A stretch of DNA of 64,000 bases from Micractinium sp. NFX-FRZ (lineage: Eukaryota > Chlorophyta > Trebouxiophyceae > Chlorellales > Chlorellaceae): NCBI GenBank assembly GCA_029339195.1, contig JAPTJF010000138.1, positions 62,001-126,000 on the forward strand, in the 5' to 3' direction. Position numbers and translations under genes: made by a program. The notes below the pieces were generated by a model. The model saw nothing but the letters and a program-made list of their open reading frames with translations. It did not search any database and was not told where the DNA came from. This document shows, piece after piece, positions 34,563 through 48,500 of the stretch. The stretch's first letter is position 1. Each line of letters opens with the position of its first letter.

Positions 34563-37500
34563 ATGGCGCAGACAATGGCAACCGCGGCGGCCTGCGTGCC
34601 CCGCACCGCTTCCACCGTGTGCAGGTAGGGTTCGATGCACAGACACACGATGCGGGGCCTGCAAGCGCTCAGGCCCAGGGGTTGACGGGAGCGCACACCA
34701 TGCGCCGCCGCCGCCGCCGCTGCCGCTGCCGCCAATGCTCCCCGCCCTCCCATCTGCTGTGCAGGCGCCCTGCTGCTGCTGCCGCGCCCCTGCGCGCGAC
34801 GGCTGCATTCCGGCCTGCCCGCCAGGCGCGCTCCTCTCTGCGTGTGTTGGCTCAGGCCACGGCCACTGCGGACGTGCAGCAGCTGAACTCCCAGTTTGGT
34901 GAGTGGCGGCAGCTGGTAGAGGCGGCTGTAACATTGGGCGGATCATGTCATGGGCAGGGCGCAGTGAGAGGACCTGATCGCGCATTCTCACTCGCATCTG
35001 CAAAACTGCAGGCAAGGCAGGCGCGGTGGAGGTGAAGGAGGGCCGCGGCGGCCTGCCCACCGTGTTCCTCGAGAGCAGCGCTGGCGCCACCGCCGAGGTA
35101 TGTGCGCACAGGCTGGGCCAGGCGACAGCTGCCCCCCCCACACACAGCAGTTGAGCAGGCAGCTGTGGGGTGACACTGGCCCAAATGCATAGCAGGCAGC
35201 CCCTCCCTTTATTGCCAGCCAGCCAGCCTGCCTGCCTGCCCATGCAGGCATCCATTTGCTCCCAGTAACAACAATGAACAAACAAACAAGTAACAGTCCC
35301 AGTAACAACAATGAACAAACAAACAAGTAACAGTCCCAGTATCAATTGCATCCCCCCCCGCCTTCTGGCACCGCGCAGATTGCTCTGTTTGGCGGCTGCG
35401 TGCTGTCCTGGAAGAGCGCTGCCGGGCAGGAGGGTAAGCGCTGCAGGCGTGGAGGCCAGGAGGCAGCGGTGCTACTGAGGGCGCCTCCTTGCACTCTTGC
35501 CAGTGCGCCTCTCAGCAGAGAGCCGTGCGGGCCACCGCCGAAGCTGTTGCTGGCCCAACACTACGCCAAGCTGGTGCCTCCCCACCCCGACGTCATCCTG
35601 CCGCTGTATTGCTGCACCGCTGCCCCTGCAGTGCTGTACATCCGCCCTGACGCCGTGTTTGACAAGAGCAAGCCCATCTCCGGAGGGATCCCCCACTGCT
35701 TCCCCCAGGTGCTTGCGCTGTGCTGCGCTGCGCTGCGCTGCCAGCACACACACCGTGGGCAGCATGTGCCTGGCACTGTCTGCGCCTGCTGCGGTGCCTG
35801 CTATCACACGCATGGGTTGCTTGCCCCACATGAGCGCGGTGCCTGCCGCGTGTGCAACAATGTTGGCTGCGCCTCGCAACAGCCACAGCACTTGCCTGGG
35901 CTGCCTACTGCCCCCTTTGCTAGCAGCACCCTGCCCACCCTCATGTTGACGCCTGCCCATCCACCCCTCCCCTCCCACCCACCCGAACTGGCACCCCTCC
36001 CCGCCCGCCCCCTCCCTGCCTTCCCACAGTTCGGCCCCGGCGCCATCCAGCTGCACGGCTTTGCCCGCAACGTGGACTGGACCCTGGGCGGCACCTCCGA
36101 GGAGGGCGGCAACCCCTCCGTCACCCTGGTGCTCACCGACACTGACTACACCCGCGCCATGTGGCCCAACGCCTTCAAGGTGGGTGGGTGCCTGTGATGC
36201 GATGCGCAGCACGTGGCTAGAAACTGAAAGTGTGCATGGCCATATAAAGGGGTGGGGTTGGGTGGGGCGGGGGTAGGGGTGGACGGTGCATTGTGCAGGG
36301 CGTGGGTGGCTCGTACCCACCTGGCAAGTGTGCATGGTTATGGGGCATTGTGGCGGCGGAGGTGCAAGAGCTGGGGCGTCAAAGGTGTCGTGCTCTGTTG
36401 CCCCCGCAGGCTGAGTACACTGTGACCCTGGAGGGCGAGAGCCTGAAGACCAAGCTCAAGGTGACCAACACCGGCGACAAGGCCTTCGACTTCACCGCCT
36501 CCCTGCACAGGTGGGGGCAACCATGTCCAGGGCACGGGGAGGCTGAGGCCAGGGCAGGGTAGGGGTAGGGGCAGGGCGGGGTGGGCGAGGAGGGACACGG
36601 TGCTCAGCGTCATCTCCTCCCTGCACAGAAGAGGCTGGTGGGATTGATAGCAGGGTGGGGCAGGACAGGGCATAGCCAGGGGGTGCCGCCCAGCGGGATT
36701 GCTGCCGGTGCCTGCCTGTCTGCCCGCCTGCCAGGATGCGTCTCACCACGCCGCCTGCTCGCATTTTGCCCCGCCCCCTGCACACCCGCCGGCCTCCCCC
36801 GGTTGCTGGCCCCTACTCAACAACCAGTCTGCCAACCCGTTTCCGTCCATCCCCCCGCAGCTACTTCAATGTGACCGATGTGGAGACCGCCAACGTGCGG
36901 GGCCTGCAGGGGCTGGAGTACCTCGACCGGGTGAGGGGGCAGGGGCGGGGGGTGGGGAGGCAGGGGTGACAGGAGGGAGACTAGGGGAGGTGAGGGGGTG
37001 CGTGGGGGGAGGCTTCCAGGTTGATGCTGCCGCTGGGACAAGGGGAGTGCCTGGGCTGGGCGCGCGGGTAGTGGGGCGCTTCGGCGGGTGGAGGGCGATA
37101 TGCGAAGGCAGCGAGAGATGAAAGGAGTTCCCGGCCAGCTTTCCCCCTTGCTAGCACCACGGCCAATCCCAGCCATCCCAAGCACTCCTCTCAGCCGCTC
37201 ACTCGCATTCCCCCCCCCTTCCCCCCCCTGCCAGGTGGCCGACGCCAAGCACCCCAGCGTGCACCAGGAGCTGCGTGAGCTGGTGACCTTCCGCGGCCCC
37301 GTGGACGCCGTGTACAAGAAGGCGCCCCAGAAGGTGGCGCTGGACAACGGCAACGGTGGGTGGGTGGGGGGTCGGGCGGGTGATGAGGGGAGGGGAGTGT
37401 GCGCTAAGACAGCAGTGTGCGGGGATAAGCTTGCCGCCAGTGGACAGGCTGCCAGAGGGTGCATGCGACGTGGGTGCGGCGACTCTGGACGTGCTTGAAG

Positions 37501-38414
37501 TCCCCGCCCTGCGCGGCCGGCCTTCTGCCCGCCCAGCCCTCCCTCTTACCGCCACAACCCCAACCCCGTTGCTCCTGCCGCCCCCCGTGCAGGCACTGTT
37601 GGCATCACCAGCCAAAACTGGCCCGAGGTTGTGTGCTGGACGCCCTGGACCGCCATGGAGGCGTGCTACAAGTGAGGGATGGGCGGGAGCGGGGGAGGGA
37701 GGGAGGGAAGGGCTCTTTTGTGGGGCAACAGGAGTGTGTGAGTGGCCCCGGAGAAGGGGCGGGAGGGCCGGCTGACTTGTAACTGGGAAGCTGTATTGGC
37801 GGGGAGTGCATGCAGAGGGGATGGGCGAGGCGCCAGATGACTCAGCGCCCGCCCGGCTGCACTTGCGGCCAGGGTGCCTCATGCCCCCTGCCCACCTCCC
37901 CTCCCGCCCCCCCCACCCCACCGCCCTCAGGGAGTTTGTGTGCGTGGAGAACGCCGTGGCCACCACCCCGGTGAGCCTGGCCCCCGGCGCCTCCACCACC
38001 CTGGCCACCGCCATGATCTTCTCTCGCGACCCGCTGGAGGAGTTCTGCGCCGGATCCCCCGACGAGCCGGAGGTGAGGCCGAGGCAGTCATGGGTGTGTG
38101 TTCTACAATGCCTGCTGTGGGCAAGTGGGTGTTGGCCCCACTTGGTGGCAGACTTGTGTACAGGGGCAGCACAGGAATGGGCCAGATGTGCAGCAGCCGG
38201 GGTAGTGGGCGGGCAGGGGCAGGGTGGCGAGGGTGGGGCGGTGGGGCGGCTCAGGAGCGATGCCCTCAGAGGGGCGGATGCGGGTGGGCGGGTGGGGAGC
38301 TGTGTACATGCCAACGTGCGCGACCTGCCTTGCCCTCAGGCTGCGAGGTTGAACAGCCGCCCAACCTGCCCGCCTCCCGCCTTGCGCCTGCAGTGCCTGG
38401 TGTACGACGACTGA
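34563..38414 (+). CDS. Plastid glucose-6-phosphate 1-epimerase-like protein
   Basis: Exons: 34563-34624, 34765-34898, 35012-35097, 35379-35433, 35632-35708, 36030-36179, 36410-36510, 36861-36930, 37235-37355, 37593-37671, 37931-38072, 38394-38414; 365 aa, all in phase. The first ~60 residues are rich in Ala, Arg, Thr and Ser with almost no acids (MAQTMATAAACVPRTAST), a chloroplast transit peptide. The rest follows the aldose-1-epimerase-like YeaD/apospory-associated family: IALFGGCVLSWKS, then SKPISGGIPHCFPQFGP, then HGFARNVDWTL, where the His after the FGP block is the usual catalytic His, and later YFNVTD and TVGITSQNWPEVVCWTPW. The family interconverts alpha and beta glucose-6-phosphate (EC 5.1.3.15). 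It lies tail to tail with the starch branching enzyme gene, which suits a role in plastid sugar metabolism, though adjacency alone proves nothing. Confidence 0.9.
35261..35340. repeat. Two 37-bp tandem copies in an intron
   Basis: Copies begin at 35261 and 35298 and look identical, followed by the first 6 bases of a third. They are A/C-rich, unlike the GC-rich surroundings, and lie in the intron between exons 3 and 4 of the epimerase gene. Confidence 0.9.
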
Positions 38415-39531
38415 AGTGGCTTGAGCCCCATGCTGCCGGCCAGCAGGGCAGGCAGGCGCCAGCACAGCTTTTGAGCCAGGATGGAGCAGAGTGTTGCTCT
38501 TGTGGCCCTGCATGTTTAGCTTGACGAGGTGATGCACGCCGTGTTCCCTGCTGATTGGGTCGTTTTGTCAAGGTCTGATCCACTGCAACAGTATCGGCAC
38601 TACACGGCACTGCCAAACACACCACAGCGACTGTCGGGGCGGGAGTAGGACAGTGGGCTGGACGGAGGGATCACTGGGAAGGGTGCAGCCTGGGGTTGCC
38701 ATGCCAGCCGGACCCAGCTGTCCCTTCAGTATGCAGCACCCACGAGCACTCGACCCCATATCTCGTCTCAGAATGGGTATTACAACGGGGCAGCTTCAAC
38801 AGTCCTTCAAAAGGCGTGGAGGGAGGGGAGGCCACGGAGCAGGGGGGAGAAAGCGAGACAAGAAAACAGTGTTCACACGCGCACGCACGAGGGAAGCACG
38901 ACGGGAGTGGCCATTCAAACCAGACCGGGGCACGCCGCGGCGGCGGTGCCGGCAGGGCAACTGAGTGGGAAGCAATAGAGGCTGATGGGTGACCGCGCCT
39001 CTCGCGGGCATGCGTCGAATGAATGTGTGTCTGGCAGTGGGGGGAGAGAGCAGAGGACGGGTGGCACAGGCCGGACGGGGGAGCAAGGGGTCATGTGTTG
39101 GTACGGGGTGGGGGACGACGGTGCAAAGCAGGCCTGCGCGCGTTGAGCGAGCGCACAGCGCACTGATGAGGTGAGCGCTTTTGTGGGAGGCAGGAGGCCC
39201 ACTTGAGGGGCAGGCAAGACGACACCAGCTGCTTGCTCTTCATACATGCGACAGGGGGGCGGGCCAGGAGGGCCGCCCGAGGGCACTAGGACACTTGCAA
39301 GGCGCTGAGAAGCACGGGGCAGCACGCAATCGGGGTAGCACGACATGGGGACTTGACCCCAGGCACACATTAAGGGAGAAGGGGGGGCACATGGCCTGCC
39401 GCGCAGCACGCCACCGCTAACCTCCAGAGAGTGGCGGCAGAGCAGGCGCAAGAGGGCAGGCAGAATACAGGCGAGACAGCCAGTGGCTTGGCAGGTGCGG
39501 GCTGACGTGGCGCCAGCTCAGCGCTGCCAGC
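38415..39531. other. Convergent 3' spacer
   Basis: 1.1 kb between the stops of the epimerase gene and the branching enzyme gene. It holds both 3' UTRs; no other gene recognised. Confidence 0.5.
38780..38784 (-). terminator. Candidate TGTAA polyadenylation signal
   Basis: TTACA on the plus strand, about 750 nt past the stop of the branching enzyme. Rather distant, so weak. Confidence 0.3.
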
Positions 39532-42500
39532 TCAGAAGGCGTAGTAGGGGCCCAGGTCCTTGACTCCCAGGCCGGGGATGCCGGTGGCCTTCTTGTCCGC
39601 CTGTCAGAACAACAGGGTGGGGAGGAGGAGCAGGCAACATGGCAGAGAGCAGACAGGTGAGCGTCGAGCTGGGCAATGGAACAAAACATGACAAGCTGCA
39701 TGGGTAGCTTGGAGCTGTCACGGCAAGCCAACGCTGTACACTCACTGCCAGTAAGGAGGCCATGGTCACCAGGCCAGCAAGCACCTTCAACCAGGCATGC
39801 ACATTATTGCACAGCTACTGCCCCATGCTGGTGGGCGGGCTCACCTCTGGGTCACAGAACTCGGCGGGGGCGTAGACGACGACGGTGCGGCAGGGGGCGT
39901 ACACCTGTGGCGGACGCAGGTGGGGGGTGGGGCCCAGTGCGAGGGTTTAGGTGGAGTGTGTGTTTGTGTTTGCAGGCTAGGTTGGCCGGGACATGCCAGG
40001 CGTGCAGGGTGACCGCGCAGGCACGGGAGGAGCGCGCAGGCACAGGGGAGGGGGAGTGCACAGGCAGAGGCACAGGGGGAGTGCGCAGGCAGAGGCACAG
40101 CACGCCGGCCTCACCAGGAACGAGTTGGGGCGGTTGTCAAAGTCGCCCTGGTTGGCCAGGAACTCGACGTTGGAGTCCTGCAGAGGGGGAGATCAAGGGG
40201 CAGTGTAGTGTTGTGAGGGCAGGTGCCAGCGGTCCTCATCTCTGCTTACACTGTACGTCTTTTTCACATGTCTGGCCAACTCACCGCCCCAGGCGGTTGC
40301 CTCCGGGGGCAAGGCAACCAGAGGGCAGACTCTCCAGGGCACACACCGGCAGCATTCAACTCTGCTGTCCTGCAGCACGCACCCCTCTCTTGACCCAGCA
40401 GGGCACCTACCCATCCCATTGCTGCAAGCCACCCCCCACCCGCCCTGCCCCGCCCCACCTTGGTGACGTTCTTCCACCCTCCAAACACCTCCTCGTCGGA
40501 AGAAAGCGCCACCTGCGGGTGAGAGGAGGGGAGATGGCCAACCAGTCAGCTGGAGTGCGCCAGGTGTGGGGAGCTGGCAGCATGCAACCCAGACAGGCAG
40601 GCAGGCCGACATGGTGCAGACGCCCCGTCACCCAAGCAGGTGAAGCAGTGTGAGGAGCACTGGACATGGATGCCTCGGGACTACCTCAGCCTGGCGGGCA
40701 GGGGTGCCTACCATACCCCCCCTGGTCTGTCTGAGCCCCACCTTGTAGGAGCCTCCCTTGTAGCATCCCACGCGGTAGTCCGTATAGGAGTTGGTGGGGT
40801 GGAAGTTGAACACAAACACCAGGTCGCCTGCAGGGGGCCGGGAGGGGTGCGGGGCAAGGGTGGGGTGCAGGGTGGGCAGGAGGCAGGTGGGGGCACTTGG
40901 CGGCGGGGTGACCAGGCAGCATGGGATGCCAGCAAAGCAAGGCGCCGCGCCTTGGCCTGCGGCACACCCCAGCTGTTGATTGCTCCCACCCAAGGGCACA
41001 CAATATCAAGTACACTACACACACACAAACACGTTCGTTTACCACTAAAGGCATTCAATGGCTCTGCTTTCATTGCCTCAACAGCCAACCTTGACCGTAC
41101 TGCAAGGAGCACCCCCCTGCTCACCGCGCTCCACCACCACAATCTTGTCCCCCTCGTCCTTGCGGGAGGTCCAGGTGTGGGGGGCCGCCACAAAGCCGAA
41201 CGCCTTGTCCAAGTGCATGATGGCGCGGTCAAACTCGTTCATGTACTTGTACTTCAGGTTCTCTGCGGGACAGAGGGGGGTGGGCGATGCACACGCAGTA
41301 CAGGAGGCAGAGCGAGCAGAGTGTCAGTGCAGATGCGGGGGTGGCAGGGGGAGCCAGCACCGTAAGTGGGCAGTGCGGCGAGAGTGTGGTGTGCTGGCTG
41401 CGTCTGCCACCCGGTTGGCTGACGCAGATGGCAGCGCAGGCACTGCCCAGCTGCCCCCACTCACCCGCATCCGCCAGGTCCCACCGCCGCCGGCACTTCT
41501 CCATGGAGCCGCCGTTGCCGGGCACAAAGGCGCCGGTGGAGGTGTCGCTGCACGGCAGGCGCAGCAGGAAAGGGGAGGGAGGCATGGGGGTCAGCAGGGG
41601 GGGCAGCAGCAGGGGAGGAGGAAGAGGTAGCGATGCAGAGCCGTGCAGCAGAAGGCAGGGGCAGCAGGACAAGTTGCACACAAGCGGATGCATGGCTAGT
41701 GTGTGCAGGGCGGGCCTGTCAGCAGCGGCCATGCCGGCGGGCGCTCACTAGGTGTCGTCACGCGGGAAGTCAATCCACTCGGGGTGGCCAAACTCGTTGC
41801 CCTGCCAGGCATGGGAGGCACAGCATGGCGCGTGAGCATGCAGCAGCGTGAGCATGCGGGCCCATAATGGGCGGACACGAGTGCAAGCTCCTGGGCGATG
41901 CTGCCGCTGAATGGGTCCGGCTTGGCGAGGCAAGGTGGAGGTGCCGCTTGCTCCCTGCCTGCAACCAGAGCACACCCGCCACGCTGCCGTGCTAGGCCCT
42001 CGGAACTGAACCCTCTCCCTACCCTGCCGTCACCCCCTGAACCCAGCTGGTCTGCCCTGCATCCATCCTGCATCCTCTCACCATGAAGTTGAGGTACGAC
42101 TCTCCTCCCATTGCCATGGTGATCAGGCGGATCATCTTGTGCAGGGCAATGCCGCGGTCAACCACAGGGCTGGCAGGCCCGAACCTGCAGCGGGCGGCAT
42201 TGCCAACACTGCCGGTCAATGCGCAGCTGGGACCAAATGGAGGGCAGGCGAACACAGACAGGCGCGGGCGGCATCCCACGGCAAGGAGCCCAGACGAGAC
42301 CAACAGACGAGGACAGACGGCGGGGCGGGGCAGGGCGGCTTGACAAGGCTTCACAACCGCAGCACCCGCCCACCACTCACCCTGGCGCCCCCATGCAGTC
42401 ATACATGTCCTTGTCCATGAGCCAGAAGGCAATGGTCTTGTCGCCCACCAGGGCCTGGTCGTGGCTCTCCGCATACCCCTGTTGCAGGTTGGGTGATAAG

Positions 42501-45500
42501 TGGAGTGGGGGGGAGCTGTGAGGCGTGCATGTGCAGGGCTGGTGCAGGGTCGAGCTGAAATGCAACACAAGCAGGATGGCAGGTGTGGCCCCCCGACCAC
42601 GCCTGCTACGTGCCCACCCATCCCCGCCAACACGCAGGTGCAAGCACAGCGCAGCACAGCGGCGGCCACCCACCACGCAGGGCTCTGCGTAGCGCCGGTT
42701 GGTCATGGTGTGCACCAGGTTGCCCATGTTCCACCCCCAGTCGTCGTACTCGGACAGAATCTGGAGGGCGGGGCAGCAAGGCAGGGCAGGGCGAGGGGTG
42801 GGGGGTAGGCTGCTGAATGGAGGTCTTGGTACGCAAACGTTACGCGGAACGGCCATCAAAAGGAGGAAGTGAGGCAGTGTATGATAGCGGGGGTGCGCGG
42901 GGGGGCACAGGCACGCGATCAGGCGGACGAGGCAGGTAGACAGGTGGGGGAGCCCGCCAGACCCCACGCTGCCTGCTCACCTCGATCCACTTGTCGGCGA
43001 TGGCCATGTTGAGGCGGTAGTCAAAGCCCACGCCGCCCTCCGTCCACGGCCTGCAGGGGAGGACATGCAAGGGGAAGGGGTGAAGGCGGGGTGCAGAGAG
43101 CAGGCATGCATCGGCACTGTGCCCCAGCATTGCCTGCGCACCCGCCTGCTGGACTCCCCTGCTGCTCTGGCACAGCATGCCTGCCCTGCCTTGCGCCACC
43201 CCTCTCTTCCCTGCCTTCAACAATGACCCCCACCCACCGGCAGAAGGTGGGCATGCCCGACACATCCTCTCCAATGGTGATGCAGGTGGGGAAGAAGTCA
43301 TGGATCATCTGGTTGACCTGCAGGCACGGCACCGGGCAGGCACAACAGATGCGAGTTCAACTGACTGGGTGAATAAACTGGGTGGCGGTGAATAACTGGC
43401 ATGCCAGAGGGGGGGGGCGCAGCCTGCAAAGAATGCGGTGGGCAGCGACGCCCAAAGTGAGCACGGCAGGACAGCGGGCATCTAGGTGCAGCACCACCTA
43501 AGCTCCTCATCCCCCTGGTCTGCTCACCAGCATGAGGTAGACCACCGCCTCCACATCGGTGGCCATGCCAAAGTACTCGTCGTAGTTGCCTGGGGGTACG
43601 TGCAGGGGATGGGGAGGGGCAGGGGTAAGGGCCGGCAAGCGAGGGAGCAGGGCAACAGGTGGCGCTCCCGTGAAGCCGCGGCATGCTGCACATTCCCAGG
43701 GCATGCCCATGCCGCCTCCCTGCAGCTGATCACCACAAGCGTGCCTCCTATTTGACAGCTCACAACTTCATACTCACCAGTGAAGGTGGTCTGCAGGCCG
43801 TGGTGGTGGTACATCATAGAGGTGACGCCATCAAAGCGGTAGCCGTCAAACCTGCGGGGGGGGGAGGGAGGGAGGGAGGGAGGACATGACGCTCGGTGGG
43901 AGTGTGGAGATGGGAGGTGCTCCCAGACGGCGTCGTTGAGAGGCAGCCGCTGCTGCCTGACAGCAAGCCGGGCGATGCTGCTCGCGAAACCGTCGGCAGG
44001 CCTGCCCTTCCCGCATGCCCGCCATGCACGTCTCCCTTCCCCCCTATCTCAACCACCAAGCTCACTTGTACTCATCGATCCACCAGCGCGCGTTGCTGAG
44101 CAGGAAGCGCATCGTCTCCCAGTTGCCTGCGGGGAGGCGGGCAGGGGGCGGGGAACGGGCGAAGTGGGTGCAAGGGCGGCTGGGGGGTCGGCGGGCCGCG
44201 GGAGGCGGGAGGCGGGCACACAGGGTTCCCGTTTGCGCGATCCGGCAAATGGGCATGCTCCTGCGCTGCAGTGCAACCCAGCACAGCACAGCCCTCCCCA
44301 TTCCCCAACCCCATACCCGCCGCCCCTGGCTCACCGTAGTTGAAGCAGCGCGAGTCCCACATCCAGTGGTAGCCGCGGCCGCCGCCGTGGAAGTACATGG
44401 CGTCGCTGCCGTCAAACATGTTGATGCCGTCCTGCGGGGGGAGGGAGGGGTGGGGTGGGGTGGGGTGGGTGCAGAACGCCAACAAGAAGCAGGGGTGGTG
44501 GGTGGCTGGCCGAGGGCGCGAGCATGCTTGGGCAGAGTGAGAGGATGCTAGCTGCCGCTCCACAAAGCAGGCAATTTGGAGCGGCGGCGCTGCCAGCAGC
44601 CCAGCGGCGGCGTCCTTTCTCACCATGGTGTTCTTGGAGGCGTGCGAGTGCACGATGTCCATCAGCACCACCATGCCCAGCCTGCGGGAGGAAGGGTGGG
44701 AGAAAGGGGGAGGGAGGCCAGGAGGGTGTGGGTGCGCAGGGGACAGGCAGGGGCTGGCCGGTGCAGCATCAAGTAGCGAGTGGACTTGCTAGGATCCCGT
44801 TGGCTCCTCGTACGCAGCATCAACTCGCCACCACACAGCAGTCCTAGCGCACACACTCCCCTCCCCAACACCCCCACCCCAACATCACCCACCACAGGCC
44901 CACCTGTGCGCCTCGTCAATCATGGCCTTGAGCTCGTCGGGTGTGCCGCAGCGGGAGGAGACGCCAAAGAAGTTGGTGACGTGGTAGCCAAAGGAGCCGT
45001 AGTAGGCGTGCTCCTGCAGGTGGATGAGGAGTGCACAGCTCCAGGATGAGGAAGGGAACAGGCGGAGGGTGGGGGGCCATATAGGTGTGGGATGGGCCAG
45101 CAGCTCTACTGCCGCCTGCTGCCCAGCTGCCAGCACGCCTGCCTCTGCCGCCCACTGGCCTGCCCAGCCCTGCACATGCCTGGATTGCCATGATCTGGAT
45201 TGCGTTGTACCCCAGCTTGCGGATGCGGGGCAGCATCTCCTCCTTGAACTCAATGTACGAGTTGACCTGCGGGGGAGGGGCAGTGTGTGGGGGTGAGAAG
45301 CTGTTCAGGTACAGAGTAAGTAAGGCACCCCAGGCCAGCGCAGCATTCCTGTGAACAATCACGGCGGCACATCGCCTTGCCGGAAACACCGTTCTGGGTG
45401 GCTGCCGGCTGGCGCGCCACTGCCTGCCTGCCAGCCAGCTCACTGCCTATCCACACTGCACTGCCTTGGCTCTGGCGCTGCTGCCGCCCCACCCCTGCCT

Positions 45501-48500
45501 CACCTTGGGCTCCTGGCTGCTCATGCCCACGTGGCACTCGTAGATGCGCAGGGACCGCGGCCTGCAGGGCAGCCGGGCACATCAGGATTGGGTAGGAGTG
45601 AGTGACACAGGTTTGAGAGGGAGGGTGGGAGAGCAGGGCAGGAGGCAGTGTGTGAGAGGGCTCCACTGTGAAGCTGCAGCAGCCCAGTGGGCGACCAAGT
45701 CAGCCACCCAGCTCACGCCCCAGCCACCAGCCACAGCAGCAAAACGCCTGGCGCCTCTCACTTGGGTGGGCGGGGGTACTTGAAGGTGTAGGACTTGTTC
45801 TCCTCCAGCACACCGGGGGCACCCGCCGACGGCGGCTCGTAGTACACGCCGTTGTACTGGATCTCGTTCCACTCCTGCAAGGGGGCAGCACTCGGTTTGT
45901 GAGAGCTCAGTGCTTTTGAGAAGACGTTGCCAGCTTGCAAGTTCAGCCTACTCGGTGCGCCTGCCTGTGTGCTCAGGCTGGGGCTTGAGCTCCCATTCCA
46001 CTCGAAAATCAGAGAGTAAGCCCCGTACTTTCTCAACGCTTGCGCACGTGTCTGCTTTCTCTGCCCTGCATTCCTACCGCAAGCACAACATTTGTCACCC
46101 CGCATCCTGCCCTCCCAAACGCTCCCCACGACTGCCAGCCCCTCACCCACCCACCTGCGTGGCCCACTTGATCCAGGCGGGGATGCGCTCCACCCACTCG
46201 CCGTACGCCGTCTCCAGCCGCGTCTTCACCTTGGTCCTGCACAGCACACACAGCACCCGCCAGGTCAGCATCGCCAGGTGCGACGCTGGCGCCCTGCAAC
46301 CTAAGCATCTCCTTGCATTGCCGACTGCATGTCCCCAGGAGCGGCGCGCCGAGCACAACAGGGAGGCATGCCGTTGAGGCGGCGCACCAGCCCATGCCAT
46401 GCTGCCTGCGGCAGCCGCGGCTACCTGTGTGGGATGGCGGGGGTGCCATCAGGAGCATCGGGCAGGAAGAGCTGGAAGACGCCGAAATCGTTCTTCACGG
46501 CCCAGTGCTCCGTCTTGGGCTCCCAGTTGTTGTACTCACCAATCAGGGCAATGGCCTGCACAGTGGACCAGGCAGGATGACAGGGGTACAATATTCAGGC
46601 AGCAGCGGGAGCAGGGTGGGTAAGCTGTGGCAGACTGTGCGTGGAGACGGCGTCCGTGGGCCCGAGAGTCGCCAGGGCATGAAGCAGAGGCAACATGGAG
46701 TGCTACTCTGTCTGCGCTGCCCTGGCATCTTGATGGCCCAACATACATCATTTCATTCTACCCAGCTGTGCTGCACGCTGCCTGTGCAGTGTGCGCCCCG
46801 CAGGCCATCCAACACCCCGACCATGCTGCCAGCTCTCCCTGCTGACCTTGGCGCCAGGCGCCCACTCGCGGTACCAGATGCCCTTCTTGCCCTCGTGCTC
46901 GCCCCGGTTCAGGCCATAGTACTTGTAGCCTGCATGGGTGCGTAGATGCAAGCGGTGACGCAAAGCCAGGACATACATAAGCAGGCAGGCACTTGGCAGG
47001 CAGCTGCATCATCTGCTACCGCTGCCAGCCCTGCAGCGGACGCAGCGCGAGCTTCTAGCCATGCCAGCCATGCTGCTTTCCACCACACCCCAGCGTCCCG
47101 ACCCCTGCACCCACCCACCCTGCGTGAACTGCTCCAGCCCGCCCTCATTCTGGTCGATGGCCTGGCGGATCGACTTGAACACGTGCCAGCGGTACTGCAG
47201 GGGTGAGGTGCAGCACCGGCAGTGAGATGGTTGAGATGGATTGCTAGCTGCTGCTTGCTACTGCTGCCAGGGTGCCACCCGTGTTGTAAGCTTCTGCTGC
47301 TGTGCCGATATGGCAGGGGCCTGCCATAGACGCGTGGCTGCTTGCCCCTCCTGCCTGCCGTGAGTGCCTGCCCACTAGCGCCATGCAGGGCTGTGGAGGG
47401 ACTTGCTCTGCCCGGATGCAGGGCAGGCAGGCTGGCCATGCCGGGCAGGGCGCAGTGGGCAGCAGGCAACGCAGGAAGGTCCAAGGAAGGCAACACAGCG
47501 AGTAGGCACCTTGAAGTGGTCAGCGTGGCTCCACAGCGAGGGGTCCCACTTGAGGCACTCGGTGCCGTCGTGGTCGGGGATGGGGGAGGGCAGGCCGTAC
47601 TGCTCAATGAAAGCCTGGCCCTCGGGCACTGCAGGATGGGCAGCAGGCACAGACGTGGCAGGCGGGGTGGGGCAGAGCAGGGCAGGCATGGGGCAGATGG
47701 CAGGATGGGCAGCAGCCAACTGGAGGTTTGCGTGGAGAAGCTGGTGCCACCAGTGGGCTGCCTCCTTAATGGTCTATGGTTGTGGCCAGGCCGCTGGGAT
47801 CCCGTCCAATTCGGCAAGAGTAAGTGCCGTGCATGCTCGCTGGCCGGCTGCGTGTGCTGAAGCCACTGTGGTACTGCCTGCCGGTGTAGGAGCTGGCACA
47901 CCCAGCACCCGTCCTTAAGGTTGCTGACAACCTGGAAGCTTGCCGCCCTGCTGTCACTAGAACACCTCATTCCTGTGCTGCTGGCACCTGCCAGGCCCAG
48001 CTGCCTGCTCTGCTGCCTGCGGCGCTGCTGCCACCCAGGTGCGCACCGTGCTGTACGGGCGACCAGTAGTCCTCTGGTCCCTGGGGGTTGGCACTCATGG
48101 TCGCAGTAGCGGAGGGCGCGGGCGGCACATCCACCCCTGCACCGACCAGCTGGGTCTCCAGGTCAGCCACTGCATGCACGGCAGGCGCAGTGGGCGCAGC
48201 AGGTGGGCAGCCCGCAGGCTGGCAGCACGGCCAGAACACAGCGTGGCAGAGGCTGTGCAGCATGGTCGCGCCATGGGATGCGGGCGCCTGCGCCATGAAC
48301 TATGCAGGGTACATGCAAGCAGGTGTCGGCAAGGCTGCCAGGCATCTGCGCCGCTAGGGAGCTGTGGATAACGCATGCGTGGCAAGGAGGCTGTGCCGCC
48401 ACCACGTGGGCCGGCGCATGATGCACACCAGTCGGCCAGCCCTGCTTGCCTGCATTCTCCGCCGACCCAATGGTCCTCTTCAGCAGCTCATTCTCCTGGC

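Noticed and set aside
37199..38314. 371-codon open frame on the minus strand
   Set aside because: Antisense to epimerase exons 10-11; low-complexity Pro/Ser/Ala protein.
46909..47970. 353-codon minus-strand frame
   Set aside because: It reads branching enzyme exons 4-6 in the wrong frame or through introns. The correct frame gives [12 protein letters not shown] and the CBM48 sequence.
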